DNA of 64,000 bases from Stenotrophomonas maltophilia (GCF_002138415.1 NZ_CP015612.1:248001-312000); one strand, 5' to 3'. Positions 43,869-53,128 are shown, counted from the first letter of the stretch. The notes: a model not told the origin generated them from the letters alone. Translations and numbers: made by a program.

Positions 43869-44647
43869 ACACGATGACCCGTACCGGCACCACGCCCGCG
43901 CCGGCATCTGCCTGGCGACAGGTACTGCGCCCGTACCGCGCCGAGCTGGTGGCCGAACTGCGCCGTGCCTGGCGCACGCCGGCGTTCGCGGTGCCCTCGC
44001 TGCTGTTCCCGGTGCTGTTCTATCTGCTGTTCGGCGTGCTGCTGGGGCGTGGTCATGCGCCGCTGTACCTGCTGGCCACCTACTGCGTGTTCGGTGCGAT
44101 GGCCCCGGCCCTGTTCGGCTTCGGCGTGCAGCTGGCGCTGGACCGCGAAGGCGGCCTGCTGACCCTCAAGCGCGCACTGCCGATGCCTGCTGCGGCGCCG
44201 CTGCTAGCGCGGCTGGCGATGGCCGTGATGTTCGCGCTGCTGGTAGCTTCGCTGTTGATCGGTGTGGCACACGTGTTCGGTGGCGTACAGCTGCATGCGC
44301 TGCAGGTGCTGCAGCTGATGGCGGTGGCGGGACTGGCCGCACTGCCGCTGGGGGCGATCGGCCTGCTGATCGGCAGCCATGTCAGTGCCAGCGCGGCACC
44401 GGCGATGGTCAACCTGGTCTACCTGCCGTTGGCCCTGCTGTCCGGCCTGTGGTTGCCGCTGTCGGCGCTGCCTGCGCTGTTCTCGACGATGGCACCGCTG
44501 TGGCCGACCTGGCACCTGGCGCAGCTGGCGCTGCCGGTGGTCGGGCTGCCGTCGGCGGGCAACATCGGGGGTCATCTGCTGGTGCTGCTGGCGGTCACGG
44601 TGGTGGCGCTGCTGCTGGCGCGCCGCCGCCTGCGCCGGATCGGCTGA
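43865..44647 (+). CDS. ABC-2 type exporter permease
   Basis: A 260-residue membrane protein with six hydrophobic segments, starting cytosolic with VAELRRAWRTPAFAVPSLLFPVLFYLLFG. It is the partner of the preceding ATPase. It is followed within six bases by a NarL-type sensor kinase gene, the common layout of exporter plus DesK/DesR-like regulation. Confidence 0.87.
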   Translation: MNTMTRTGTTPAPASAWRQVLRPYRAELVAELRRAWRTPAFAVPSLLFPVLFYLLFGVLLGRGHAPLYLLATYCVFGAMAPALFGFGVQLALDREGGLLTLKRALPMPAAAPLLARLAMAVMFALLVASLLIGVAHVFGGVQLHALQVLQLMAVAGLAALPLGAIGLLIGSHVSASAAPAMVNLVYLPLALLSGLWLPLSALPALFSTMAPLWPTWHLAQLALPVVGLPSAGNIGGHLLVLLAVTVVALLLARRRLRRIG

Positions 44648-44653
44648 ACTGGC

Positions 44654-45868
44654 ATGATCGGCAGCGTTCGTCCCCGCCTGGATCCTCCCGTGTCGTCGAG
44701 CTGGCTTGCGTCCCTGCTGCGCCCCGCACCGGACTCGGCGGTGGCCGACCTGCTGAGGCGTGGCAAGTCGCCCTGGAGTGGTGCGATCCACCTGCTGTGG
44801 TCGGTCTGGATCTTCCTTACCCCGGTGCTCGGCAATGGCTTCACGGTGAGCTGGCTGCTGCTGACCGTGGCCAGCTATCCGCTGTTCCTGCTGCTCTATG
44901 CGAAGGTGATGCTGGCGCCACGGCACCACGCATGGCGCTATGCGCTAGGCATGATCCTGATGGCCCTGGTGCTGCTGCCGTGGTATCCGTCGGGACTGAG
45001 CTACTTCGTGTTCGGTTGCGTGATGATCCGCATGAGCAGCCGTGGCGGCTGGTGGGTGTACCTGTTGCAGCTCACCGGCCTGAACCTGTTGTTCTGCGGT
45101 GCTGCGCTCTACTTCGGCTATCCGTGGCAAGCCATGGTGTGGATGCCGGCAGTGTCGTTCATTGTCGGGCTGGTGGTGAACGTGGAGGCCTTGAGCCAGC
45201 AGCGCGACGTTGCCCTGCAGCTGTCGCAGGACGAAGTACGGCGGCTGGCGACAACTGCCGAGCGCGAACGCATCGGCCGCGACCTGCACGACCTGCTGGG
45301 CCATACGCTGTCGCTGATCACGCTGAAGCTGGAACTGGCGCGCAAGCTGTACGACCGCGATGACGCGCGTGCACGGCAGGAGATCGGTGAGGCCGAGGCC
45401 ATCGCCCGCGAAGCGCTGGCACAGGTGCGCAGCGCGGTGACCGGCATCCGTGCCAGTGACCTGGCCGGCGAACTGGCGTCTGCCCGTCTGCTGCTGGAAT
45501 GCCAGCAGGTGCACCTGCAGTACACGACGCCACCGCCGATGCCGGTGGACGTGGAACGTGGACTGGCGCTGGTACTGCGCGAGGCGGCCACCAACATCGT
45601 GCGCCATGCGCAGGCGACCCGGGTGCAGGTGGATTTCATGCTGGAGGACCGACAGTTGGCGATGCAGATACGCGATGACGGCCGCGGTGGCGTGCAGGCC
45701 GAGGGCAATGGACTGTGCGGTATGCGCGAACGTGCGGCGGCGCTGGGTGGCCAGCTGACGCTGCAGTCGCCCCGTGGCGAAGGCACGCTGCTGACAGTGC
45801 GCGTGCCCTTGGGGGCCGCCACCATGCCGCTTTCCCCGGCATCGCTGGCACAGGGAGGGCCGGCATGA
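44654..45868 (+). CDS. DesK-like sensor histidine kinase
   Basis: A 404-residue kinase of the NarX/DesK branch. About five N-terminal membrane helices (about 45-178) are followed by a coiled coil and the HisKA_3 box ERIGRDLHDLLGHTLS with phospho-acceptor His212. An HATPase domain follows (REAATNIVRHAQAT; DDGRGG; GNGLCGMRERAAALGG). By analogy with DesK it may sense the membrane state. Its stop overlaps the regulator start (ATGA). Confidence 0.88.
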   Translation: MIGSVRPRLDPPVSSSWLASLLRPAPDSAVADLLRRGKSPWSGAIHLLWSVWIFLTPVLGNGFTVSWLLLTVASYPLFLLLYAKVMLAPRHHAWRYALGMILMALVLLPWYPSGLSYFVFGCVMIRMSSRGGWWVYLLQLTGLNLLFCGAALYFGYPWQAMVWMPAVSFIVGLVVNVEALSQQRDVALQLSQDEVRRLATTAERERIGRDLHDLLGHTLSLITLKLELARKLYDRDDARARQEIGEAEAIAREALAQVRSAVTGIRASDLAGELASARLLLECQQVHLQYTTPPPMPVDVERGLALVLREAATNIVRHAQATRVQVDFMLEDRQLAMQIRDDGRGGVQAEGNGLCGMRERAAALGGQLTLQSPRGEGTLLTVRVPLGAATMPLSPASLAQGGPA

Positions 45869-46467
45869 TCCGCATCCTGCTGGCTGAAGACCAGGCGATG
45901 GTACGCGGCGCACTGTCGGCGCTGCTGAGCCTGGAGCCGGATATCGAGGTGCTGGGCAGCGCCGCCGATGGCGAAACCGCGTGGCGGATGCTGCAGCAGC
46001 TGCAACCGGACATCCTGGTCACCGACATCGAGATGCCTGGCCTGTCCGGTCTGGAACTGGCGCAGCGCATCGCCCGCCAGGAACTGCCGATCAAGGTGGT
46101 GATCGTGACCACCTTCGCCCGTGCCGGCTTCCTGCGCCGCGCGTTGGAAGCGGGCGTGCTGGGCTACCTGCTGAAGGACGCACCGGCCGAGAACCTGGCC
46201 GATGCACTGCGCAAGGTGAAGCAGGGCATCCGCGCGATCGACCCGCAGTTGGCGCTGGACGCCTGGTCGCAGGCTGACCCGCTCACCGACCGCGAACGCC
46301 GCGTGCTGCGGCTGGCGGGCGAGGGCCGCACCGCCAGCGAGATCGCCGAGCAGCTCGGGTTGTCGCACGGTACGGTGCGCAATTACCTGTCCGAGTGCAT
46401 CGGCAAGCTGGGCGTGGCCAATCGCATCGAGGCGTACCGGCTGGCGCGGCAGAAGGGGTGGTTGTAG
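45865..46467 (+). CDS. DesR-like NarL/LuxR response regulator
   Basis: A 200-residue regulator. The receiver has phosphoacceptor Asp54 (VTDIEMPG), acidic Glu8-Asp9, and conserved Thr/Lys. The C-terminal LuxR-type HTH (about 135-195) shows LTDRERRVLRLAGEG and HGTVRNYLSECIGKLG. With the preceding kinase it probably controls the ABC-2 exporter operon. GGGAGGGC precedes the start. It ends at the edge of a large palindrome. Confidence 0.9.
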   Translation: MIRILLAEDQAMVRGALSALLSLEPDIEVLGSAADGETAWRMLQQLQPDILVTDIEMPGLSGLELAQRIARQELPIKVVIVTTFARAGFLRRALEAGVLGYLLKDAPAENLADALRKVKQGIRAIDPQLALDAWSQADPLTDRERRVLRLAGEGRTASEIAEQLGLSHGTVRNYLSECIGKLGVANRIEAYRLARQKGWL

Positions 46468-46980
46468 CGGATCATTTCCGCGACCGCGGAGGGGTGTCAC
46501 TTTCTTTGCGCGCAAAGAAAGTAACCAAAGAAACGCTCCGCCGGCCGCGAGCCGGCGCGCTTCGCACGCCGGTGCCCTGCGCTCCTCGGTCCGTCGAGGG
46601 ACGGTGCGGGAACTCGCTGCGCTCAGACACCCGCACCTCTTCGCCCTCGCCGGACCTGCGGTGCTCGGCTCGCTTGAAGGCGGACTGGAAGGTCAAGGTC
46701 AACGGCAACGGCATCCACGCATGGCGTGGATCTACTGGGTGCAGCTGTGGCATTTGACCTTGGGTCCGCCTTGAGCGAGCCGAGCATCGCAGGGGAATCA
46801 GGGGCGAAGAGGCGCCGATGTCTGAGCGCAGCGAGTTCGGCGCCGTCCCCTGTTTCACCGAGAAGCGCAGGGCACCGGCGCGCAGCGCCGGCTCGCGACC
46901 TGGCGGCGTGTTTCTTTGGTTACTTTCTTTGCACGAGCAAAGAAAGTAACACCCCCTCCGCGGTCGCGGAAACGATCCGC
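46467..46980. repeat. Large imperfect palindrome (~514 bp) centred on a SMAG-like hairpin
   Basis: The whole region between the convergent DesR-like and cytochrome b561 genes folds back on itself. The left end GCGGATCATTTCCGCGACCG mirrors the right end, whose reverse complement reads GCGGATCGTTTCCGCGACCG. Symmetry continues through the CTTTCTTTGxxxxCAAAGAAAG-type hairpins (46500-46521 and 46922-46947), the GCGCCGG blocks, the ACTCGCTGCGCTCAGAC segments and the CTCGGCTCGCT arms (46668 and 46780) to the centre. There a GTAG-variant hairpin (46713-46735) sits within two bases of the midpoint. No gene is seen on either strand. Confidence 0.85.
46713..46735. repeat. GTAG-headed repeat with ATCCACG palindrome (SMAG variant)
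   Basis: ATCCACGCATGGCGTGGATC followed by TAC, identical to the copy at 38105-38127. It lies at the exact centre of the large palindrome. Confidence 0.82.
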
Positions 46981-47002
46981 CGGGAACACCCGGCGAACCC
47001 GC

Positions 47003-47539
47003 TCAATCCTTCCCGCGCGCCATCGCCTGGAACACGCCATCCCGCCGCACCCACAGGTGGAACAGCGCCGCACCCACATGCATCAGTACCGTGGCGAACA
47101 ACACATACGCCAGCAGGCTGTGCGCATTGCGCAACGCGGCGTACAGCGCCGGGGTGTGTGGCACGATCGGCGGCAGATGCAGGCCGCCCCACAGCACGAT
47201 CGGGTAGCCGCCAGCCGACAGCATCGCCCAGCCGATCAGCGGCATCGCCAGCATCAGCGCGTACAACATCCAGTGCGAGGCCTTTGCTGCCAGCACCTGC
47301 CAGGCGGGCAGGTCGGAAGGCAGCGGCGGCGGGCGGTGGCGCAGGCGGTTGTACAGGCGCAGCAGCACCAGTACGCCGATGGCGATACCCAGTGGGCGGT
47401 GCAGGTCGATCAGCATCGGCCGCAGGTGCAACGAGGCGACCATGGTCACGCCGACGAACAGCATGGCGATGATCATCAGCGCCATGGACCAGTGCAGCAC
47501 CCGCGCCAGCAGGTTGAAGTGGCCGTTGCCGGTGTTCAT
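47003..47539 (-). CDS. Cytochrome b561
   Basis: A 178-residue four-helix membrane cytochrome. Likely haem ligands are His17 (ARVLHWSMAL), His47 (IDLHRPLG), and histidines in TM3 and TM4 (KASHWMLY; LMHVGAALFH). It would pass electrons across or along the inner membrane. It overlaps the upstream catalase-like gene by four bases (ATGA), and such catalase/b561 pairs suggest that the cytochrome supplies electrons for peroxide reduction. Confidence 0.92.
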   Translation of the reverse strand: MNTGNGHFNLLARVLHWSMALMIIAMLFVGVTMVASLHLRPMLIDLHRPLGIAIGVLVLLRLYNRLRHRPPPLPSDLPAWQVLAAKASHWMLYALMLAMPLIGWAMLSAGGYPIVLWGGLHLPPIVPHTPALYAALRNAHSLLAYVLFATVLMHVGAALFHLWVRRDGVFQAMARGKD

Positions 47540-48639
47540 CGTGCGGCCTCCTTCGGTTGCTCGACGTTGCCGCTGGCGCGCTCGCGTTCGCGGCGGTTGA
47601 AGGACTGCGAATACACGGCGGAGCGGGCCGCCAGGATCGGATCGTCACTGCCACGCACGCCACTGGGCAGGATCAGCGGATCGAAGTTGATCTGGCCGCA
47701 CGCGCCTTGTTCCTGCGACTGCATGCGGTCCAGGCTGAGTACGCCGGCCACCACCTGATCACGCGATTCGGGCCACGGTACCGACGGATCATCGATGGCA
47801 TCGCCAGGCTCGGCGGTGGTCACGACCAGGTTCCAGCGCACCGGGCCGCTGGCCAGGCGCTGCTGCAGTTCCTGGCTGAGGAAATCGACGCTGGCCTGCT
47901 TGCGCGTTTCCGCATCCATCTCCACCACCGGTGCCTGCGGCTGCCAGCGCCAGCGCACCGCGCGCTTCTGGCCCTGCGCGTTGGTGAACCAGAAGCTGTT
48001 GACGCTGTTGAAGGTGGTGTCGGCCCAGCTGCTGGTCCACGGTGCCGTCTTGGCCCACTGCTGGAACGCCTGTGCACTGGGGTACTTCGCCAGCACTGCA
48101 GCCATCTTCTGCGGGTCGGGCTTGCCGGTGGCGGGGTCCGGAATGGAGGCGCGTGTCTGCGCGTAGAACGCCTCGGCGTTGGGTACGGCGAAGAACGGGA
48201 AGCTGTTCATCGCCATCCGCCATTCCTGGCCGTCATCGCTGACCATCTGCACCGCGAGGCTGCGCACGCGTGCGGTGTTGTCGGCGCCGTAGGGGTCACC
48301 GCCGCCGATCGACAGGCGGCCCATCACCGGTACGCGCGACTGCGAGAACACGCGGGCGCTGGACAGGGTAGGGGCCTGCGCACTGGGTTCGAACCAACCG
48401 CTTACGCAGATGCCCTTGCTGTGCGCGCGTCGGAAGCCCGGATGGGCCGGGCCGGTGGCTTCGATGGTGTCGGTGAAGCGCTGCGCGGTCAGGCGGTCGC
48501 CGATCCAGCCGGCCAGCCAGGCGAAGGCCAGCGCCACCGCACCCAGAATGAGTGCGATCAGTGCGATCCAGGGCAGCGGCGAATGCCTGCGCGGTGCGCC
48601 CGGCGTCTGGCCAGCGCGGGTGTAGCGGAAGAGCGACAT
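47536..48639 (-). CDS. SrpA-like catalase family peroxidase, membrane-anchored
   Basis: A 367-residue small catalase-fold haem protein. A hydrophobic segment (about 22-45) probably anchors it, facing the periplasm. The distal His73 is in RRAHSKGICVSG, Asn is in the middle region, and the proximal haem ligand pattern R-x-x-x-Y is Arg339/Tyr343. It is shorter than true catalases (about 480 residues or more), as in SrpA/catalase-related peroxidases that need an external donor. Cytochrome b561 is encoded next and overlaps. The start MSLFRYTRAG at 48639 is used. Confidence 0.88.
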   Translation of the reverse strand: MSLFRYTRAGQTPGAPRRHSPLPWIALIALILGAVALAFAWLAGWIGDRLTAQRFTDTIEATGPAHPGFRRAHSKGICVSGWFEPSAQAPTLSSARVFSQSRVPVMGRLSIGGGDPYGADNTARVRSLAVQMVSDDGQEWRMAMNSFPFFAVPNAEAFYAQTRASIPDPATGKPDPQKMAAVLAKYPSAQAFQQWAKTAPWTSSWADTTFNSVNSFWFTNAQGQKRAVRWRWQPQAPVVEMDAETRKQASVDFLSQELQQRLASGPVRWNLVVTTAEPGDAIDDPSVPWPESRDQVVAGVLSLDRMQSQEQGACGQINFDPLILPSGVRGSDDPILAARSAVYSQSFNRRERERASGNVEQPKEAAR

Positions 48640-48746
48640 GGTCGGAGTCCTGCCTTCACGGAGCGTGTGGGTGGTCGACCCACACATCCTCGCAGAACCC
48701 GGCCGGGGCCGAAATTCAATTTTTCGTCAGATTTGCCGGGGAGGGC

Positions 48747-48767
48747 GTGCCGACCAACGGTCGGCAC
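48747..48767. repeat. Short palindrome GTGCCGACC/GGTCGGCAC
   Basis: A 9-bp perfect inverted repeat with an AAC loop, between the catalase-like gene start and the end of the M17 peptidase gene. It resembles the core of SMAG-type repeats but lacks a GTAG head here. Confidence 0.55.
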
Positions 48768-48775
48768 CCACCCGA

Positions 48776-50143
48776 TCAGCTGTAGCGCTGCTTCAGCATC
48801 GCCCACGCCGAACGCAGCGCCAGTGCTTCACCGCCGGCCGGACGGCCCGGGCGTTCGCCGTCGTTCCAGGCGTACACGTCCAGGTGCGCCCAGCGCTGGC
48901 CGTCTTCCAGGAAACGCTCCAGGTACAGCGCGGCGGTCACCGAGCCGGCCATGCGCGAACCGGCGTTGGCCAGGTCGGCGATGCCGCTGCTCAGGTAACG
49001 CAGGTAGGGGCGCCACAGCGGCATGCGCCAGACCGGGTCGCGTGTCGCGTCGCCGGCCTGCAGCCACTGCTGGGCCACGCTGTCGTCGTTGCTGAAGAGC
49101 GCCGGCAGGTCCGGGCCCAGCGCAATGCGCGCGGCGCCGGTGAGCGTGGCGAAGTCCAGCACCAGGTCCGGTTTCTGCTCGCTGGCGAAGGTCAGTGCAT
49201 CGCACAGGATCACGCGGCCTTCGGCGTCAGTGTTGTCGATCTCCACGCTCAGGCCCTTGCGGGTGGCGATCACTTCGCCCGGGCGGAAGGCATCCGGTCC
49301 GATCGCGTTTTCCACTGCCGGCACCAGCAGGGTCAGCCGCACCGGCAGGCCGCGCGCCATCACCAGGCCGGCCAGGGCCAGCGCGTGTGCCGCACCGCCC
49401 ATGTCCTTCTTCATGTTGCGCATGCCGTCGGCCGGCTTGATGTCCAGGCCGCCGGTATCGAAGCACACGCCCTTGCCGACCAGCACCAGTGCCGGATCGG
49501 TGTCCTTGCCCCAGCGCAGCACGACCAGGCGCGGTGCGCGGTGCGAGGCACGACCGACGGCGTGGATGGCCGGGAAGTTCTGCTTCAGCAGCTCATCGCC
49601 GGTGATCGCCTCGACCTGCGCGCCGTGCGCATCGGCCAGCGCGCGCGCGGCGTCTTCCAGCTGCTGCGGACCCATGTCTTCGGTCGGGGTGTTGACCCAG
49701 TCACGCACGCGCAGGCTGGCGGCGATCAGGTCGGCCACTTCGCCGGTCGGCTCGGCCACCAGGCGCGCCGGCGCACGGTGGCGCTTGCGATAGCGGTCGA
49801 AGCGGTAGCTGCCCAGGCCCCAGCCCAGCTGCAGCAGCGCCAGTTCGGCGGCCGGCAGTTCGCTGGCCAGCTGCCACACGCTGCCTTCCGGCAGGGCATG
49901 CGGGGCATGCGAATAGCTGTAGGCATCGGCACGATCACCGACACCGATCACCGCTCCGGCCAGGCCATCAGCGCCGGGCAGCAACGCTGTGGTGAAGGCA
50001 CCGGCGGTGAAGCCCTGCGACGCCAGCCATGCCTGGGTGGCGGCCGGCTGGCCGGCCTTCCAGGCCGCGAACTGCTCGCGGTCCAGCACATACAGCGGGA
50101 GTGCTGCGGCGGTGTCGGCAGTGAAACCAGTGATCTCGCTCAT
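48776..50143 (-). CDS. M17 family leucyl aminopeptidase
   Basis: A 455-residue cytosolic dizinc peptidase. The catalytic block carries VGKGVCFDTGGLDIKP (Lys and first Asp), the KKDMGGAA segment, and the family signature NTDAEGRVILCD. An N-terminal alpha/beta domain precedes it. The length is slightly short of PepA (about 500), closer to the PepB-like branch. It releases N-terminal residues in protein turnover. It follows the HAD phosphatase gene by three bases on the same strand. Confidence 0.92.
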   Translation of the reverse strand: MSEITGFTADTAAALPLYVLDREQFAAWKAGQPAATQAWLASQGFTAGAFTTALLPGADGLAGAVIGVGDRADAYSYSHAPHALPEGSVWQLASELPAAELALLQLGWGLGSYRFDRYRKRHRAPARLVAEPTGEVADLIAASLRVRDWVNTPTEDMGPQQLEDAARALADAHGAQVEAITGDELLKQNFPAIHAVGRASHRAPRLVVLRWGKDTDPALVLVGKGVCFDTGGLDIKPADGMRNMKKDMGGAAHALALAGLVMARGLPVRLTLLVPAVENAIGPDAFRPGEVIATRKGLSVEIDNTDAEGRVILCDALTFASEQKPDLVLDFATLTGAARIALGPDLPALFSNDDSVAQQWLQAGDATRDPVWRMPLWRPYLRYLSSGIADLANAGSRMAGSVTAALYLERFLEDGQRWAHLDVYAWNDGERPGRPAGGEALALRSAWAMLKQRYS

Positions 50144-50146
50144 GCG

Positions 50147-50866
50147 TCAGATACTCCGGGGTGCGGCAGCGTCGAGGTTGGCATCCAACCAGTCGGCCAG
50201 GCCGGTGAGGGTGTCGAACTGCAGGTCCGGCTGCAGTTGCGGATGGGTCCAGGTGGCTGCTTCGCGGTTGATCCAGCAGCCGCGCAGGCCGGCGGCGATC
50301 GCTCCGGCCACATCCATTTCGGCGTGGTCGCCAACGTGCAGGACCTGCGCCGGCGCAACACCCAGTCGGGTGCAGGCGGCGTGGAAGATGCTCGCCTCCG
50401 GCTTGGCCGCGCCGTGTTCGCGCGCGCCCAGCTGGAAGGCGAAATGATGGGCCAGGCCGATCCGCTCCAGATCGGCATTGCCGTTGCTCAGCGCTGCCAC
50501 CGGCACCCGCGCGGCAATCCGCGCCAGCGCATCGATCGCATCGGGGTAGCACTCGACCTGGTTGCGCGCGGCGAAGAACACTTCATACGCCGGCTCCAGC
50601 AGCTCCAGGCTGGCACCACTGGTGTGCAGCGCTTCGTGCAGGGTCAGCCGGCGCAGTGCGCTCAGGTCGTGATGGAGGTGCGGATGGGCGTGGTACAGGC
50701 GCTCGCGCAGTTCGCGCATCGCCGCCACTGGATACATCGCGGCGGTAGCGGGGCTGTGTTCGTGCATCCACTCGTGCAGGACCAGGTCGATGCGGGCGCC
50801 GATCGGAGCGAACGGCCACAGCGTGTCGTCAAGGTCGAGGGTGATGGCTTGGACGGGAAAATTCAC
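50147..50866 (-). CDS. HAD superfamily phosphatase
   Basis: A 239-residue HAD hydrolase with motif I LDLDDTLW (Asp11, Asp13), a helical cap, motif II ALSNGN, and motif III/IV KPEASIF with HVGDHAEMD. It is a soluble phosphatase of the YigB/GS-1 type, and the substrate is unknown; small-molecule phosphate removal is likely. It is coupled to the M17 peptidase gene. Confidence 0.88.
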   Translation of the reverse strand: MNFPVQAITLDLDDTLWPFAPIGARIDLVLHEWMHEHSPATAAMYPVAAMRELRERLYHAHPHLHHDLSALRRLTLHEALHTSGASLELLEPAYEVFFAARNQVECYPDAIDALARIAARVPVAALSNGNADLERIGLAHHFAFQLGAREHGAAKPEASIFHAACTRLGVAPAQVLHVGDHAEMDVAGAIAAGLRGCWINREAATWTHPQLQPDLQFDTLTGLADWLDANLDAAAPRSI

Positions 50867-50939
50867 CCCGCCATTCTACCCCTGCCCGCGCGGGCTTTCA
50901 TGCGGCGCGGCGGGCGGAGGGCGCTGGGGCAGGGCGGGG

Positions 50940-51407
50940 TCAGCGCAGGTTGTACGAGCAGGCGATGGTGGTCTGGCCATCGAACTGCTGCACGTCCAGG
51001 TTGTGCCGGCCCACTTCCTTCGTATAGGTGCCCGCCACCGGGTCGGACATCTTCGCCAGTGCCGCGATCTGTTCGACGCTCGCTGAGCTGAAGTACGCAG
51101 TGAAACTGTCGATGCCGTCCTCGCCGCTGTCGCCGTCATACGACTGCAGACGGTTCACAGGCTGGCCCAGCACCATCAGCGGCGTGGTCAACCGGAACTC
51201 GCCGCTGGATTCGCCGTTCTGCGCCCGCGCCGGGGCCGGTGCCAGCAGCCGGGCCATGGCGTCGAACTGCTTGGGCGTGAGGTGCCGCTTGCAGGTAACC
51301 GCGTCGGCAAGCTGGGTGCGTGCCTGGTCGGCAGTCGGGGGTGTAGCGGCGAACGCGGGAGCGGCAAGGCAGGCCAGGGCGAGGCAACGCATAGCGAAAT
51401 CGATCAT
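50940..51407 (-). CDS. Hypothetical secreted protein
   Basis: A 155-residue protein with a Sec signal peptide (CLALACLAAPAFAA). The mature part has two cysteines (CKRHLTPKQFDAM; IACSYNLR) that could form a disulfide, and a conserved-looking RLTTPLMVLGQPVNRLQSYDGDS block. I do not recognise the family. The start MIDFAMRC is used; a later Met at 51392 is possible. Confidence 0.7.
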   Translation of the reverse strand: MIDFAMRCLALACLAAPAFAATPPTADQARTQLADAVTCKRHLTPKQFDAMARLLAPAPARAQNGESSGEFRLTTPLMVLGQPVNRLQSYDGDSGEDGIDSFTAYFSSASVEQIAALAKMSDPVAGTYTKEVGRHNLDVQQFDGQTTIACSYNLR

Positions 51408-51501
51408 CCGAACGGATCCATCCGAAAAAAGGGGGGCCATAGTCTGCCGCTTCGTCCCAGTTTCGGGTTCCGCCATCTGCGTCCTTCATTTACTGATGCC
51501 G

Positions 51502-52611
51502 TTATTCCAGCAGCCGTGCCCAGCCCTGCATGCCGTCCAGGCGTGCCAGCACCAGCTTGATGCAGACCAGCAGCGGCACCGCCAGCAGCAGCCCGATCAT
51601 GCCCCAGGCCCAGCCGAACACCATCAGCGCCAGGATCAGTACCAGCGGTGACAGCTTCATGCGCCGGCCCAGCACGATCGGGGTCACCATCTGTCCCTCC
51701 AGGGTATGCAGGGCCAGGTAGGCGGCCGCCGGCAGCAGCGCCTGCAGCGGGTCGCGGAATTCGACGAAGCCCATCAGCAGCATCAGTGCCACGCCGATCA
51801 GCGGGCCCACGTAGGGGGCGAAATTCAGCAGCGCCGCCACCGTGCCCCAGAGCAGGGCTTCCTGCAGCCCGATGCCAAACAGCATCAGCACGCCGGCGAA
51901 CACCAGCCCGACCAGGGTATTGATCACGCTGATGGTCAGCACGTAGCGCGAGACCTCTCGCTCGATCGAACGCAGGATGTCGCTGGTGAAGCGTTGTTGC
52001 TGGCGGTTCGGGAACAGGGCGATTGCCGCGCGCTGCAGGTTCTGCCCGTAGATCATGAAGAACAGGGTCAGCAGCACCACCGCCAGCACCGAGGCGGCCA
52101 GCCGCGGCGCACGGGTCAGCATGCGGTACGGGTCGTCGAGCTGGGTGCGGATCACCTGCACCTTGCGGTTGCTGTCACCGCCGGCCACACGCGCGAAATT
52201 CTCTGCGGCCTGGTTGGCCTGCTGCACCGGCTTGGTCAGGTCCTGCACCTGGCGCGCGACCTTGCGCAGCTGCTGCGGGGCTTCCTGTGCCCACTCCATC
52301 GCCGGGCCGATCAGCTGCACCGCCAGCGAACCGGTCACGCCCAGGCCGGCGCCGAGGATCAGCAGGGCGCCCAGCGCGCGTGGAATCCACAGCTTCTGCA
52401 GCAGGCGCAGGATGGGGTTGCCGACCAGCGCGAAGAACATCGCCAGCAGCACCGGCAGGATGATGTCCTGCGCGGCCCACAGCGTGTAGCCCACCGCCAG
52501 GGTTGCCAGCACCACCAGCGACATCGGCCCGCGTGGGCGCGATGCAGGCGGCAGCGGTGCGTCGGGCTGTTCGGGGTCGGCCGGTGACGGGGACAGGAGG
52601 GACTCGCTCAT
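51502..52611 (-). CDS. AI-2E/PerM family membrane transporter
   Basis: A 369-residue protein with about eight hydrophobic segments: two pairs around a large cytosolic helical loop (about 100-165), then a cluster in the C-terminal half with the typical LLWGTVAALLNFAPYVGPLIG and EGQMVTPIVLGRRMKLSPL motifs of the family. Members export or exchange small solutes; AI-2 transport is known for only a few. The start MSESLLSPS at 52611 is used. Confidence 0.88.
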   Translation of the reverse strand: MSESLLSPSPADPEQPDAPLPPASRPRGPMSLVVLATLAVGYTLWAAQDIILPVLLAMFFALVGNPILRLLQKLWIPRALGALLILGAGLGVTGSLAVQLIGPAMEWAQEAPQQLRKVARQVQDLTKPVQQANQAAENFARVAGGDSNRKVQVIRTQLDDPYRMLTRAPRLAASVLAVVLLTLFFMIYGQNLQRAAIALFPNRQQQRFTSDILRSIEREVSRYVLTISVINTLVGLVFAGVLMLFGIGLQEALLWGTVAALLNFAPYVGPLIGVALMLLMGFVEFRDPLQALLPAAAYLALHTLEGQMVTPIVLGRRMKLSPLVLILALMVFGWAWGMIGLLLAVPLLVCIKLVLARLDGMQGWARLLE

Positions 52612-52678
52612 CGACGCACCAACCAGGAAGGGGAGCGCATTATCCGCCGGCCGCGATCGGCGCGGCGGATTCCGTGGA

Positions 52679-53128
52679 TCAACGTTCGGACAGCTCGGTG
52701 GCCGCTTCGGCCGGGCGCGGTTCGCGCAGTTCCGGTTCGGGTTCCGGTCGCGGTGCGGGCCGTGCGTCGGCAGCGGAGGCCGCCGCCTGTGCCTGTTCGC
52801 TGGCATCGTCGGCTTCTTCGGCCGCGTCGTCGGCGGTGGCTGCGGCCTGCGCTGCCATCGCCGTGGCGAACGCCGCCTGCGCGCTGGCGAACAGGTTCGA
52901 AACCGAACCCACCATCTGCAGCCAGCGGGCACCGTTGACCTTGCCTGGCACTTCCAGCTTGCCGGCAATGAAGCCGCCGGCAAGGCCGACCACCACGATG
53001 CGCAGCGGCGACCAGCCCTTTCGCCAGACGTCGCTGAGCGTGGTCCAGTGGTCCTGGGTTTCGCCCAGGCGCACGGTCACCACCTGTTCGCAGCGTTTTA
53101 CCCGCCGTTGCAGCGCGCCGAACTTCAT
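52679..53128 (-). CDS. Inner membrane protein, YqjK-like position
   Basis: A 149-residue protein with one hydrophobic segment (about 43-58, LRIVVVGLAGGFIAGKLE) and an Ala/Glu/Pro-rich C-terminus. It overlaps the YqjE-like gene by four bases and follows YqjD-like and YqjE-like genes, the place occupied by yqjK in enterobacteria. Sequence similarity to YqjK is not evident, so the assignment is positional. Confidence 0.65.
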   Translation of the reverse strand: MKFGALQRRVKRCEQVVTVRLGETQDHWTTLSDVWRKGWSPLRIVVVGLAGGFIAGKLEVPGKVNGARWLQMVGSVSNLFASAQAAFATAMAAQAAATADDAAEEADDASEQAQAAASAADARPAPRPEPEPELREPRPAEAATELSER

